From Elusimicrobiota bacterium (GTDB taxonomy: Bacteria > Elusimicrobiota > UBA8919): DNA of 61,714 nucleotides. Position numbers and translations under genes: made by a program. This document shows positions 46,298-54,976 of the stretch, in pieces. Position 1 is the stretch's first letter. Each line of letters starts with the position of its first letter. The stretch spans positions 1 to 61,714 of the forward strand of contig JBFLWK010000009.1 of NCBI GenBank assembly GCA_040757695.1. The letters run 5' to 3'. The notes under the pieces were generated by a model. It had not been told where the DNA came from, ran no database searches, and was given only the letters and a program-made list of their open reading frames with translations.

Positions 46298-47239
46298 TTG
46301 AATATTGTGTATTGTAATTTCTTGTTATTGGTTGGAATTTTTCTTAATATGAACAATGTCTATGCAGAAGTTAAACAGGTAGAACAGAATCTTAAAAAAC
46401 ATGTAATACATCTTGCTAAAGATATTGGAGAACGAAATTATGTTCAATATAAAAATCTTGAGACAGCAGCGGACTATATTTTTGCTGAGTTCAAAAAATA
46501 TGGGTATGAACCATATAACCAGTTTTATACTATAGAAAAAGGCGATTTAGTAAAACGGAAAAGATATAGAAATGTTATTGCTGAGAAAAAAGGAAATAGT
46601 GAGATTATCGTTATCGGTGCACATTACGATTCTGTTCTGGGCTCTCCAGGCGCTGATGATAACGCCTCAGCAGTAGCAGGATTGCTTGAGATTGCAAGAT
46701 TGCTAAAAAATATCAATACAAAACGAACAATACAATTTGTTGCATTCACAAATGAAGAGCCACCGTTTTTTTATACAGAGAATATGGGCTCAAGAGTTTT
46801 TGCACGTGAAGCAAGAAAGAATAATGAAAAAATTGTAGCGATGATTACACTTGAGATGATAGGATATTATACAGACAAGAAACAGAAATATCCGTTATTT
46901 TTAGGGCTTTTCTACCCAGATAAAGGGAATTATATCGGCATTGTAAGTGATATATTTTCGTATAGGATTGCAATAAAAATAAAAAGGTATTTCAAACAAC
47001 ATTCTGCTTTCCCTGTTCAGATGCTTATCGCACCACGAACTTTTTCAGCAATAAATTTATCTGATAACTCATCTTTCTGGATATACGGCTATAAAGCAGT
47101 GATGATTACAGATACCGCATATTTCAGAAACCCGAATTATCATAGTGAATATGATTTACCTGAAACACTTAATTACAAAAGTATGGCTGAAGTCGTTGAT
47201 GGTTTATCTAAAGCGGTTCTGGAGTTAGTTAATGAATAG
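46298..47239 (+). CDS. exported M28-family aminopeptidase
   Basis: About 314 residues. Zinc-peptidase motifs: IVIGAHYDSV, GADDNASAVAGLLE, AFTNEEPPFF, and the late HSEYD. The signal peptide is FLLLVGIFLNMNNVYA. The start is uncertain (TTG 46298, GTG 46307, or a TTG at 46226 within the repeat); the 24 residues before 46298 come from the dispersed repeat and are not a normal n-region. The last eight bases overlap pcm. Likely a periplasmic peptidase. Confidence 0.82.
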   Translation: MNIVYCNFLLLVGIFLNMNNVYAEVKQVEQNLKKHVIHLAKDIGERNYVQYKNLETAADYIFAEFKKYGYEPYNQFYTIEKGDLVKRKRYRNVIAEKKGNSEIIVIGAHYDSVLGSPGADDNASAVAGLLEIARLLKNINTKRTIQFVAFTNEEPPFFYTENMGSRVFAREARKNNEKIVAMITLEMIGYYTDKKQKYPLFLGLFYPDKGNYIGIVSDIFSYRIAIKIKRYFKQHSAFPVQMLIAPRTFSAINLSDNSSFWIYGYKAVMITDTAYFRNPNYHSEYDLPETLNYKSMAEVVDGLSKAVLELVNE

Positions 47240-47960
47240 AATAATTTTAAGTGTGTTTTTTATTCTCTGCTTGTTTTCGTGTAAGACAAATTCTATATCA
47301 GATAGAAAAAGTGTAGACGATACAGATAGATACTACAAAGCAAGCGTAGCAATGGTGGAAACACAACTCAAAACACGAGATATTACGGACAAAAAAGTTT
47401 TACAGGCAATGCTAAAAGTGGAACGGTATAAATTTGTTCCAAAACAATATCAAAAAAATGCATATGACGATACTCCTTTACCAATTGGCTATGGTCAGAC
47501 GATTTCACAACCTTATATTGTAGCATTGATGACACAATTATTGAACCTCAAGGGTAATGAAAAAGTTTTAGAAATAGGAACGGGTTCAGGATATCAAGCA
47601 GCGATATTAGCAGAATTGTGCAAAAATGGTGGAGCGGTTTATACGATAGAAATCATTCCTGAACTCGGAAAAGGCGCTGAAAAACTGTTAAATACTATGG
47701 GATATAAAAATATCTCCGTAAAAATAGATGATGGATATCTTGGCTGGCCGGAATATGCACCTTTTGATGGGATAATAGTAACCTGCGCACCTGACGAAAT
47801 TCCACAACCATTAATTGACCAACTCAAAGACAGCGGAAAAATGGTAATACCAGTAGGCGAGTTTTGGCAGGAACTGATACTGGTTAAAAAAATTAAAGGA
47901 AAAATTATCAAAAAAAGTATAATCCCTGTAAGATTCGTTCCGATGATTAGAAAAGAATAA
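47232..47960 (+). CDS. pcm: protein-L-isoaspartate O-methyltransferase, lipoprotein form
   Basis: 242 residues. VERYKFVP, YDDTPLPIGYGQTISQPYIVALM, VLEIGTGSGYQAAILAEL and VTCAPDEIPQPLIDQLK are diagnostic of Pcm, which repairs isoaspartyl damage with SAM. Unusually, it starts with a lipoprotein signal (FILCLFSC, lipid site at the Cys), implying export, although SAM is not expected there. It overlaps the M28 peptidase gene by eight bases. Confidence 0.92.
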   Translation: MNRIILSVFFILCLFSCKTNSISDRKSVDDTDRYYKASVAMVETQLKTRDITDKKVLQAMLKVERYKFVPKQYQKNAYDDTPLPIGYGQTISQPYIVALMTQLLNLKGNEKVLEIGTGSGYQAAILAELCKNGGAVYTIEIIPELGKGAEKLLNTMGYKNISVKIDDGYLGWPEYAPFDGIIVTCAPDEIPQPLIDQLKDSGKMVIPVGEFWQELILVKKIKGKIIKKSIIPVRFVPMIRKE

Positions 47961-47976
47961 CTATGTCTAAAAAATT

Positions 47977-48393
47977 ATGATTAACTTCGGAGTAAGTTTG
48001 CAAAAACAGAAATTATTAGAAGAAAAAATGCAAAAATTAGGTATCTATGAAAAAGATATTATAGAAAGCTTTATTCGGTCAGGTGGTAAAGGTGGACAAT
48101 ATCTCAATAAAGTATCTACCTGCGTTTATCTAAAACATCTACCAACAGGTATTGAGATAAAATGTCAAAAAGAAAGGTCGCAACTTTTGAACCGTTTTAT
48201 CGCAAGACGAATACTTGTAAATAAAATTGAACAAACAATTTTAGGCAAACAAAGTGAAGAACAACAACGGATAGCAAAAATCAGACGACAAAAAAGAAAA
48301 CGTTCTAAACGGGCAAAAGAAAAGATTTTAAGAGATAAACAATTCCAATCGTTAAAAAAAGAAATGAGAAAAAAAATAATAAATTATGAGTAA
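47977..48393 (+). CDS. release-factor-like peptidyl-tRNA hydrolase (GGQ domain only)
   Basis: 138 residues. SGGKGGQYLNKVSTCV carries the catalytic GGQ, with LPTGIEIKCQKERSQ after it and a basic tail (RRQKRKRSKRAKEK). It lacks the codon-recognition domain of RF1/RF2, like the ArfB (YaeJ) and C12orf65 ribosome-rescue proteins, so it probably frees stalled ribosomes. It overlaps the DUF362 gene by eight bases. Confidence 0.88.
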   Translation: MINFGVSLQKQKLLEEKMQKLGIYEKDIIESFIRSGGKGGQYLNKVSTCVYLKHLPTGIEIKCQKERSQLLNRFIARRILVNKIEQTILGKQSEEQQRIAKIRRQKRKRSKRAKEKILRDKQFQSLKKEMRKKIINYE

Positions 48394-49420
48394 TGTGTAT
48401 TTTTCAAAAATTATTTCGCAGGATAAAATAAAGAAACTTTTAGAAAAAGTTGGATTTTCAAGTTTTATTTCTAAAAACGACCTTGTCGCAATAAAAATCC
48501 ATTTCGGTGAAAAAGGGAACCAAGGATATATAAAACCTGAATTTGTAAAACCAATAGTTGAAATGGTAAAACTGCTCGGTGGAAAACCGTTTTTAACAGA
48601 CGCTAATACGATTTACAAGGGAGCAAGAGCAGATGCAGTCAGCCATTTTAATACAGCAATTGAACATGGGTTCGGTAGTTGTGACTGCCCAATAATAATC
48701 GCAGATGGGTTGCGTGGAAATTCTTATGTAGATGTCGCTGTTAATCTTAAACATTTTCAAAAAGTAAAAATTGCAACGGATATTTACTACGCCGATAAAA
48801 TTGTTTTTCTCACGCATTTCAAAGGACACGAAATTTCTGGGTTTGGTGGAGCATTAAAAAATATCGGTATGGGTTGCGGTTCCCGACAAGGCAAATATGA
48901 GATGCATAATTCAATAAAACCAAATATAAAAATTGAAAATTGTATTGGGTGTGGAACTTGTATAAAATGGTGCCCATCAGGTGCATTGAAACTTGTAAAT
49001 AAAAAAATTATAATGAACAAAGAAGTTTGTATTGGTTGTGGAGAGTGCATCTTATCCTGTGAACAGCATACTATAAAAATACCATGGAATGAATCTACAA
49101 AAAATGCACAGGAAAAAATTGTGGAATATGCTTTAGGTGTCTTAAAAAATAAAAAAGCGATTTACATAAATTTCCTGAACTACATTACAAAATTCTGCGA
49201 TTGCTATGAGACAAAAGAAAACCCATTGATTGACGATATAGGAATTTTATCTTCCGACAACCCCGTCGCTATTGATATGGCATCAGTTGAACTGGTTAAT
49301 AAAAAATTTGGGGCTGATTTTTTCAAACATATATTCCCAGATATTGATTGGTCGGTACAATTGGAATATGCCGAAAAACTTGGTCTTGGAATGAGAAAAT
49401 ACGAACTTACACAACTATAA
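48386..49420 (+). CDS. DUF362 protein with two [4Fe-4S] clusters
   Basis: 344 residues. A DUF362 N-terminal region (VAIKIHFGEKGNQGYIKPE, LTDANTIYKG, LTHFKGHEISGFGGALKNIGMGC) is followed by CIGCGTCIKWCP and CIGCGECILSC ferredoxin motifs near 190-225 and a C-terminal SSDNPVAIDMASVEL. Members occur in anaerobes and are thought to be redox or cofactor-related, without a settled role. No signal peptide. Confidence 0.88.
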   Translation: MSNVYFSKIISQDKIKKLLEKVGFSSFISKNDLVAIKIHFGEKGNQGYIKPEFVKPIVEMVKLLGGKPFLTDANTIYKGARADAVSHFNTAIEHGFGSCDCPIIIADGLRGNSYVDVAVNLKHFQKVKIATDIYYADKIVFLTHFKGHEISGFGGALKNIGMGCGSRQGKYEMHNSIKPNIKIENCIGCGTCIKWCPSGALKLVNKKIIMNKEVCIGCGECILSCEQHTIKIPWNESTKNAQEKIVEYALGVLKNKKAIYINFLNYITKFCDCYETKENPLIDDIGILSSDNPVAIDMASVELVNKKFGADFFKHIFPDIDWSVQLEYAEKLGLGMRKYELTQL

Positions 49421-49462
49421 TTAGCTAATTTCGTAATTAGCAAATTAGCTAATTTGCTAATA
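49421..49462. promoter_or_regulatory. TTAGCTAATTT palindromic repeats upstream of an ArsR-like gene
   Basis: Two overlapping dyads of the form TTAGCTAATTT and AATTAGCAAATTAGC lie 16-57 bp before the regulator's start. They could be its operator, or another tandem word tract. Confidence 0.4.
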
Positions 49463-49477
49463 TTAGAAAGGAGGAAT

Positions 49478-49759
49478 ATGCCACTTTTAGTGAAAATTTT
49501 TAAAGCTGTAGCGAACGAAAAAAGGATTAAAATTTTAGAACTTCTACACAAGAAGAAAAAAGTATGTTTGCCTGAAATTAAACGTATGCTTAGGGTTTCA
49601 AAACCAACGGCATGTCGTCATTTAAAAGTATTAGAACATGTAAACATAATTAGTTCCTTACGACAGAAAAGAAAAATTTATTTTATCTTAAATCCTAAAC
49701 GTGTCTTGCGGTTCAATAGAAAAATCTTAAAAATGATTAAGCAGCAGAGAAAAAGATAA
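49478..49759 (+). CDS. ArsR-like winged-helix regulator
   Basis: 93 residues from the ATG at 49478, preceded by AAAGGAGG; the eight upstream codons lie on that site. LVKIFKAVANEKRIKILELL and MLRVSKPTACRHLKVLEHVNII form the winged helix. No metal-site cysteines match known ArsR sensors. It abuts the Mut7-C gene with no gap and may be co-transcribed with it. Confidence 0.82.
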   Translation: MPLLVKIFKAVANEKRIKILELLHKKKKVCLPEIKRMLRVSKPTACRHLKVLEHVNIISSLRQKRKIYFILNPKRVLRFNRKILKMIKQQRKR

Positions 49760-50209
49760 ATGAAATTTATTGTTGATAGAATGCTTGGACGTTTGGCAAA
49801 ATGGCTTCGGCTTTTGGGGTATGATACTGTTTATTATACAGGCAGCTCGGATAAAGAACTTGTTTTTGAAAGTATAAGGCAGCAACGAATTCTTTTAACA
49901 AGAGATACTGGTATTTCAAAAAAAAAACCAATAAAAATTATAGTTATAAAAAGTGGGAATTATTTTGAGCAGATTGAACAACTGAAGTCCGAATTAAATT
50001 TGAAAATTGATAAACCTGAGATTTTTACACGATGTATTGAATGTAATACACCTCTTGATAAAATTGAGAAAGATAAAGTTAAAGATAAGGTTCCGTTATT
50101 TATTTTTCAAACACATAATGATTTTTTTTACTGCCTTAATTGCAAAAAAATTTACTGGCAGGGTTCGCATATAAAACTTGCACAGGAGTTAATCAAAAAA
50201 TGGCAATAA
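49760..50209 (+). CDS. Mut7-C RNase domain protein
   Basis: 149 residues. The N-terminal FIVDRMLGRLAKWLRLLGYDTVY and LLTRDTG are typical of Mut7-C (PIN-like) RNases. The C-terminal zinc ribbon has CIECNTPL and CLNCKKIYW. Such proteins are widespread and of poorly known target. The stop overlaps the start of recX by ten bases. Confidence 0.88.
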   Translation: MKFIVDRMLGRLAKWLRLLGYDTVYYTGSSDKELVFESIRQQRILLTRDTGISKKKPIKIIVIKSGNYFEQIEQLKSELNLKIDKPEIFTRCIECNTPLDKIEKDKVKDKVPLFIFQTHNDFFYCLNCKKIYWQGSHIKLAQELIKKWQ

Positions 50210-50688
50210 AAGAAAAATCAACAAATTATCAAAAAGCACAAAAATATGCTTTCTGGCTGTTAGCCAGACGAAATCATTCTGAAAAGGAAATACGAGAAAA
50301 AATCGGAAGAAATTATGACGAAAACGTTGTTGAAAAAGTAATAGAAAAACTAAAAATTCTGAAACTGATAAATGATGAAAAATTTGCAAAAGAATGGACT
50401 GAATATCGTTTAAGAAATAATAAGAGTAAAAATTTTATACTGCGGGAACTTAACAGAAAAGGTATAACACATGAAATGGCTGCTACTATATTAAACTCGT
50501 TTTCAATAGATGAAACGGAAGTAGCATACAAGATAATAAGAAATAAACTTCCAAGATATAAAAAACTTGAACCGCTGAAAGCAAAAAATAAAATATACCA
50601 ATTTCTTACAAGGAAAGGATTTGATTACGATACCATTGAACAGGTTGTAAATAGATTAGGAAAGGAGAATTCAGATGAGACCGATTAA
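50200..50688 (+). CDS. recX: regulatory protein RecX
   Basis: 162 residues from the ATG at 50200, which overlaps the previous stop. AQKYAFWLLARRNHSEKEIREKI, LKLINDEKFAKEWTEYRL and ILRELNRKGI show the three-helix repeats of RecX, which modulates RecA filaments. No recA is in the window. It overlaps purH by 14 bases. Confidence 0.88.
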   Translation: MAIKEKSTNYQKAQKYAFWLLARRNHSEKEIREKIGRNYDENVVEKVIEKLKILKLINDEKFAKEWTEYRLRNNKSKNFILRELNRKGITHEMAATILNSFSIDETEVAYKIIRNKLPRYKKLEPLKAKNKIYQFLTRKGFDYDTIEQVVNRLGKENSDETD

Positions 50689-52219
50689 AACTACATTAAT
50701 AAGCGTATCCGACAAATCAGGAATTATTGAGTTTGCAAAAGCATTACAAAAACAAAATGTAAAAATCATCTCAACTGGTGGTACTGCAAGAATCCTAAAA
50801 GATGCTATGATTCCAGTCGTGACGGTTGATGAAACAACTGGCTTCCCGGAAATTCTTGATGGTAGGGTAAAAACTTTACATCCTAAAATCCATGCAGGTA
50901 TTCTTGCAAAAAGAACCAAAAAACATCTTACCGAGTTAAAAAAACTTGGTATAGATACGATTGATATGGTTGTTGTCAATCTTTATCCATTTGAACAAAA
51001 ACCTTCTATTGAAAACATAGATATTGGCGGAGTTGCTCTTCTTCGTGCAGCAGCAAAAAATTTTGAGAATGTAGTAGTGGTCTGTGATCCGACAGATTAT
51101 TATCACATTATCGCTAATATGAAAATGGGAAAAATAGATTTTGTATTCAGAAAACAACTTGCAGCAAAAGCGTTTAGGCATATTGCATATTATGACGCTG
51201 TTATTTCCAATTTTTTTACAGATGAACCTTTTCCTGAAAAAATATCAATTGGACTTAAAAAACTTCAAGAACTGCGATACGGCGAAAATCCACATCAGAA
51301 AGCAGTAATATATCAGAAGTCACCCGCCTGCCATCAGTCGGGCAGGGAAGTCAGAAGTCAGAAGTCAGAAATAAAACAATTACAAGGGAAAGAACTTTCG
51401 TATAATAATTATTTAGATTTAGATTCTGCATTTAATCTTGTTTGTGAATTCCAAAAGCCATCATGTGTGATTGTAAAACATAACAACCCTTGCGGGGTTG
51501 CAACCGCTAAAACTATCTTTAATGCATACAAAAATGCACTCGCTTGTGACCCTGTATCTGCATTCGGTGGAATTGTTGCCTTCAATAAAACTGTTGATGT
51601 AGAAACTGCAAAAAAAATAATAAAAATCTTTACAGAATGCGTAATCGCACTGAATTATTCAAAAGATGCGCTAAAAATATTTTCTCAGAAACAGAATTTA
51701 CGTGTTTTATCTTTTCGTGTTTCCGCAAACACGAAAAGTTCAATATGTGGGTTTCGCAGTGTATTCAATGATAAAATACTTGTTCAAGAAAGAGATAATA
51801 AAATTTTTGATAAATTAAAAATTGTGACAAAAAGAAAACCAACAAAACAGGAATTGGAATCATTAAAATTTGCTTTTACCGTCGCAAAACATGTAAAATC
51901 AAATGCTATTGTTCTTGTTAGAGGCACTCAAACGGTAGGTATCGGTGCAGGTCAAATGTCCAGAATAGATGCCCTGCATATAGCAACCATGAAATTGAAT
52001 TCAATCCCCAATCCCCAATCCCCAATCCCCAATCTCTCTTTGGTTCTTGCTTCCGACGCTTTCTTTCCATTTCGTGATGTCGTTGATGCGGCATCAAAAA
52101 TCGGTGTCGGCGCGATAATTCAGCCTGGTGGCTCGCTTAACGATAAAGATTCAATCAAAGCATGTAACGAGCATAAAATTTCAATGGTATTCACAGGAAT
52201 ACGTCATTTCCGACATTAA
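50675..52219 (+). CDS. purH: bifunctional AICAR transformylase / IMP cyclohydrolase
   Basis: 514 residues, AAGGAG upstream. The IMP cyclohydrolase domain (TTLISVSDKSG, ISTGGTARIL, FPEILDGRVKTLHPK) precedes the AICAR transformylase (QLQGKELSYNNYLD, KHNNPCGVATA, DPVSAFGGIVAFN, ASDAFFPFRD, QPGGSLNDK, VFTGIRHFRH). It carries out the last two steps of IMP synthesis. Three repeat-coded insertions interrupt it: residues about 214-232, 346-355 and 443-453. All keep frame and avoid the catalytic blocks. A second copy of its final 19 codons lies at 53551. Confidence 0.97.
   Translation: MRPIKTTLISVSDKSGIIEFAKALQKQNVKIISTGGTARILKDAMIPVVTVDETTGFPEILDGRVKTLHPKIHAGILAKRTKKHLTELKKLGIDTIDMVVVNLYPFEQKPSIENIDIGGVALLRAAAKNFENVVVVCDPTDYYHIIANMKMGKIDFVFRKQLAAKAFRHIAYYDAVISNFFTDEPFPEKISIGLKKLQELRYGENPHQKAVIYQKSPACHQSGREVRSQKSEIKQLQGKELSYNNYLDLDSAFNLVCEFQKPSCVIVKHNNPCGVATAKTIFNAYKNALACDPVSAFGGIVAFNKTVDVETAKKIIKIFTECVIALNYSKDALKIFSQKQNLRVLSFRVSANTKSSICGFRSVFNDKILVQERDNKIFDKLKIVTKRKPTKQELESLKFAFTVAKHVKSNAIVLVRGTQTVGIGAGQMSRIDALHIATMKLNSIPNPQSPIPNLSLVLASDAFFPFRDVVDAASKIGVGAIIQPGGSLNDKDSIKACNEHKISMVFTGIRHFRH
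51313..51369. repeat. GTCAGAA tract with nested hairpin inside purH
   Basis: CAGAAGTCA is followed by a hairpin (GCCTGCC...GGGCAGG) and then GTCAGAAGTCAGAAGTCAGAA. It looks like a hairpin inserted into a heptamer tract. Confidence 0.75.
51711..51738. repeat. perfect 12-bp hairpin inside purH
   Basis: CTTTTCGTGTTT, loop CCGC, AAACACGAAAAG. It is translated as LSFRVSANTKSS in the transformylase domain. Confidence 0.85.
52003..52030. repeat. (AATCCCC)4 heptamer tract inside purH
   Basis: Four perfect copies of the 7-bp unit, encoding IPNPQSPIPN before the conserved ASDAFFPF block. Confidence 0.9.
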
Positions 52220-52231
52220 AGTTAATTCTTT

Positions 52232-52261
52232 ACAGATTACTCAATATTTTGAGTAATCTGT
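52232..52261. promoter_or_regulatory. perfect 13-bp dyad abutting the ATPase promoter
   Basis: ACAGATTACTCAA and TTGAGTAATCTGT pair around a 4-base loop and end on the first T of the -35 box. There is no T-run after the arms, so it is a candidate operator as well as a possible purH transcript end. Confidence 0.55.
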
Positions 52262-52289
52262 TGACATTTAGAAAATAATTTTGTATTAT
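52261..52289 (+). promoter_or_regulatory. leaderless promoter of the AAA ATPase
   Basis: TTGACA, exactly 17 bp, TATTAT, then six bases to the ATG at 52296, so +1 would be the A of the start codon. Confidence 0.75.
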
Positions 52290-52295
52290 TGAACT

Positions 52296-53522
52296 ATGAA
52301 AAAATATATCCGTAAACAGTTATATGACGAATTATGGAAGGCATTAACAGGAAAGATTAATTTGATTCAAGCGGTAATCGGCCCTAGACAGGTTGGTAAA
52401 ACTACGCTGGCTTTACAGATATTTGACAATTGGAAATATCCAAAAATTTACGAAACAGCCGATCAGCCAAATATACCTACAGTTAGCTGGATAACTGATA
52501 AATGGCAGAATGCAAGAAATTTATGTAAAAAAACCAAACAACCCGTGCTATTAATTTTAGATGAAGTTCAAAAAATTCCAAAATGGAGCGAAGTTGTAAA
52601 AAAATTGTATGATGAAGATAAAAGATTACATAATAATAATCATGTTTTATTATTGGGCTCATCGGCACTATTGATGCAGCGCGGATTAACAGAGAGTTTG
52701 GCTGGCCGCTTTGAATTACACAGGCATAATCAATGGTCTTTTTCTGAATGTAAAGAATGTTTTTCATTAAGTTTAGATGAATATATTTATTTCGGTGGAT
52801 ATCCTGGGGCGCTTTTATTAATTGAAGATGAAAACAGATGGGCAAATTATATGCGGGAATCACTTATTGAACCAGTGTTATCAAAAGATATAATTCTATC
52901 TACACCCATTACGAAGCCTGTACTGATGAGACAATCGTTTGGATTAGCTGTAAATCATGCTGCACAGATTGTGAGTTATCAGAAAATGCTTGGCACATTA
53001 CAGGACGCCGGCAACACTACAACCATTGCCTCATACCTCAATTTAATGTCTAAGGCATTTCTTTTAACACCGTTAGAAAGATGGAGCGGTGCAAGAATAA
53101 GGAGAAGAGGGTCTATTCCTAAAATATTAGTATATGATAACGGGTTGAGCACCTCTATGGCTGGAGTGAAATTCAATACAGCCAAAAAAGATAAAATGTT
53201 TTGGGGACGATTGGTTGAAAATTCTATTGGTGCAAGATTGTATTTTATTTTTAACAAGTTGGGAGGCGAGATATATTACTGGCGAGAAAGGAACAACGAA
53301 GTTGATTATGTGACAAGATTAGGAGATAAAATAATAGGATTTGAAATTAAATCAGGTAGACTTGATAAAAATCCTGCTGCGTTATTATTATTTAAAAGAA
53401 AATATAAAAATTCAAAAACTGTAATTATATCCAATTCAAAAGAGCTAACAGTTAATTCTGAAAAAAACATAAATATAAATGAATTTTATAAGAATCCCGA
53501 AAAATATATTATTGAACTTTGA
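52296..53522 (+). CDS. AAA ATPase of the DUF4143 type
   Basis: 408 residues. Walker A is IGPRQVGKTTLA (about 29-40), Walker B is LLILDEVQKIP (about 86-96), and LLLGSSALLMQRGLTESLAGR is a typical sensor region. The C-terminal part (YYWRERNNEVDYVTRLGDKIIGFEIKSG) carries the DUF4143 nuclease-like E-V-D...E-x-K pattern. These ATPases are abundant and patchy in bacteria and archaea; their role is unclear. The ATG sits six bases after the -10 box, so the message should be leaderless. It lies between the two purH 3' ends. Confidence 0.92.
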   Translation: MKKYIRKQLYDELWKALTGKINLIQAVIGPRQVGKTTLALQIFDNWKYPKIYETADQPNIPTVSWITDKWQNARNLCKKTKQPVLLILDEVQKIPKWSEVVKKLYDEDKRLHNNNHVLLLGSSALLMQRGLTESLAGRFELHRHNQWSFSECKECFSLSLDEYIYFGGYPGALLLIEDENRWANYMRESLIEPVLSKDIILSTPITKPVLMRQSFGLAVNHAAQIVSYQKMLGTLQDAGNTTTIASYLNLMSKAFLLTPLERWSGARIRRRGSIPKILVYDNGLSTSMAGVKFNTAKKDKMFWGRLVENSIGARLYFIFNKLGGEIYYWRERNNEVDYVTRLGDKIIGFEIKSGRLDKNPAALLLFKRKYKNSKTVIISNSKELTVNSEKNININEFYKNPEKYIIEL

Positions 53523-53550
53523 ACGCTGACAGAATGACATAATCTCTGCC

Positions 53551-53607
53551 TGCAACGAGCATAAAATCTCAATGGTATTCACAGGTATGCGTCATTTCAG
53601 ACATTGA
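53551..53607 (+). pseudogene. second copy of the purH 3' end
   Basis: 57 nt encoding CNEHKISMVFTGMRHFRH plus stop, matching the end of PurH except one Ile to Met. No homology is visible upstream of 53551, so it is a remnant without a start. It lies just after the ATPase gene and 16 bp before the MFS gene. Confidence 0.88.
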
Positions 53608-53622
53608 AAACGATAAGATGTT

Positions 53623-54948
53623 ATGGACAACTATAAATTAAACCAGCATCCTGTAAAACGAAGTTTAAGATATTCATTCATAGATGGTTGTTTTTTCTCT
53701 GTAATGTTTGGGTTTGGTGATACATATTTGAATCCTTATATCATCGCATTAAAAGCAACACCACAAGAAGTTGGTCTACTCACATCATTACCGGGGTTCG
53801 CTTCAAGCATTCTTCAATACAAGACACCAGATATCACAAAACTTTGGGGTAGAAAAAGAACAATGGTGACATCTGTGTTTCTTCATGCATTGATGTGGCT
53901 ACCGATACTTTTAATACCATTTATATTTCAAACAAAACTTGCATTATGGTTAGTCGGTTTCGTTACGCTTTATACTATGTTTACAGGTTTAGGTGGACCG
54001 GCATGGGCAAGTATAATGACACAATATATTCCTAATCAATCAAGGGGGAAATATTTTAGTTTCAGAAACAAATGGCTTGGTAGTATTACGCTAATTTCAA
54101 GTTTTATTGCTGGTATAATTCTATGGCTGATGAATAAAAAAAGTATTTATGGCTTCACAATAATTTTTTCAATAGCGTTTCTGTGCAGGTTCATAAGTTG
54201 GTATTTTATTACAAAATATTACGAGCCCAAGATACATACTCCAAAAGAGGCAGAATTTGGATTAAAAGATTTTTTGATACGATTCAAAGAAAGCAATTTT
54301 GTTAAGTTTGTGTTATATGTTGCATTCACTTCTTTTGCTGTTTATTTAGCTGCACCGTTTTTTGCTGTATATATGTTGAGAGAACTGAAATTTGATTACT
54401 TATCGTTTGTAGTTATAAATACAACTTTGACAATCACTATGTTACTTACACTATCAACCTGGGGAAATCATGCTGATAAAGTTGGCAATATGTCGGTAAT
54501 ACGACTTGCTGGCTTTATGTTACCATTTTTACCTGTGTTATGGCTTTTTTCTACATCAAAAATATATCTTGTTTGTATAAATGCATTGGCAGGTTTCGCA
54601 TGGGCTGGGTTCAATCTCGCTGTCTCTAATTTCATTTTTGATGCTGTATCTCCAGAAAAACGTGTTCGGTGTATATCGTATTTTAACCTGATAAACGGTA
54701 CAGGAGTATGTCTTGGTGCGTTAATAGGCGGGTTTGTAATACCTCATCTACCTCAAACTTTTGGAAGTAAGATTCTAACAGTATTTGTAATTTCTGGTAT
54801 TTTAAGATTTGTTGCTCAAATAACTTTACTGCCTAAAGTAAAAGAAGTGCGGAAAACAGTATCTGTAAAAAGTAAGGACCTCTTTTTCAGTGTGCTTGGC
54901 ATAAAACCAATTATCGGTATCCCACAAGATACTATAAGAATTGAATAG
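53623..54948 (+). CDS. major facilitator superfamily transporter
   Basis: 441 residues with about 12 hydrophobic segments. YKTPDITKLWGRKRTMV after the second segment is the usual MFS loop 2-3 motif, and a loop near residue 285 (GNHADKVGN) is its counterpart in the second half. The substrate cannot be told from sequence. It has no strong ribosome site. It may have followed purH directly before the ATPase element arrived. Confidence 0.88.
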   Translation: MDNYKLNQHPVKRSLRYSFIDGCFFSVMFGFGDTYLNPYIIALKATPQEVGLLTSLPGFASSILQYKTPDITKLWGRKRTMVTSVFLHALMWLPILLIPFIFQTKLALWLVGFVTLYTMFTGLGGPAWASIMTQYIPNQSRGKYFSFRNKWLGSITLISSFIAGIILWLMNKKSIYGFTIIFSIAFLCRFISWYFITKYYEPKIHTPKEAEFGLKDFLIRFKESNFVKFVLYVAFTSFAVYLAAPFFAVYMLRELKFDYLSFVVINTTLTITMLLTLSTWGNHADKVGNMSVIRLAGFMLPFLPVLWLFSTSKIYLVCINALAGFAWAGFNLAVSNFIFDAVSPEKRVRCISYFNLINGTGVCLGALIGGFVIPHLPQTFGSKILTVFVISGILRFVAQITLLPKVKEVRKTVSVKSKDLFFSVLGIKPIIGIPQDTIRIE

Positions 54949-54976
54949 ATTTTTAGAAGGAATTTTTATAAAATAG

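Larger units (their letters stand above)
52163..53607 (+). mobile_element. putative integrated element bounded by duplicated purH 3' ends
   Basis: The final 57 nt of purH (52163-52219) are repeated at 53551-53607 with six base changes. Five leave the encoded residue or stop unchanged and one is Ile to Met. Between them lies one ATPase gene with its own promoter. The layout resembles integration into a gene 3' end that restores the gene. No integrase is visible. Confidence 0.5.
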
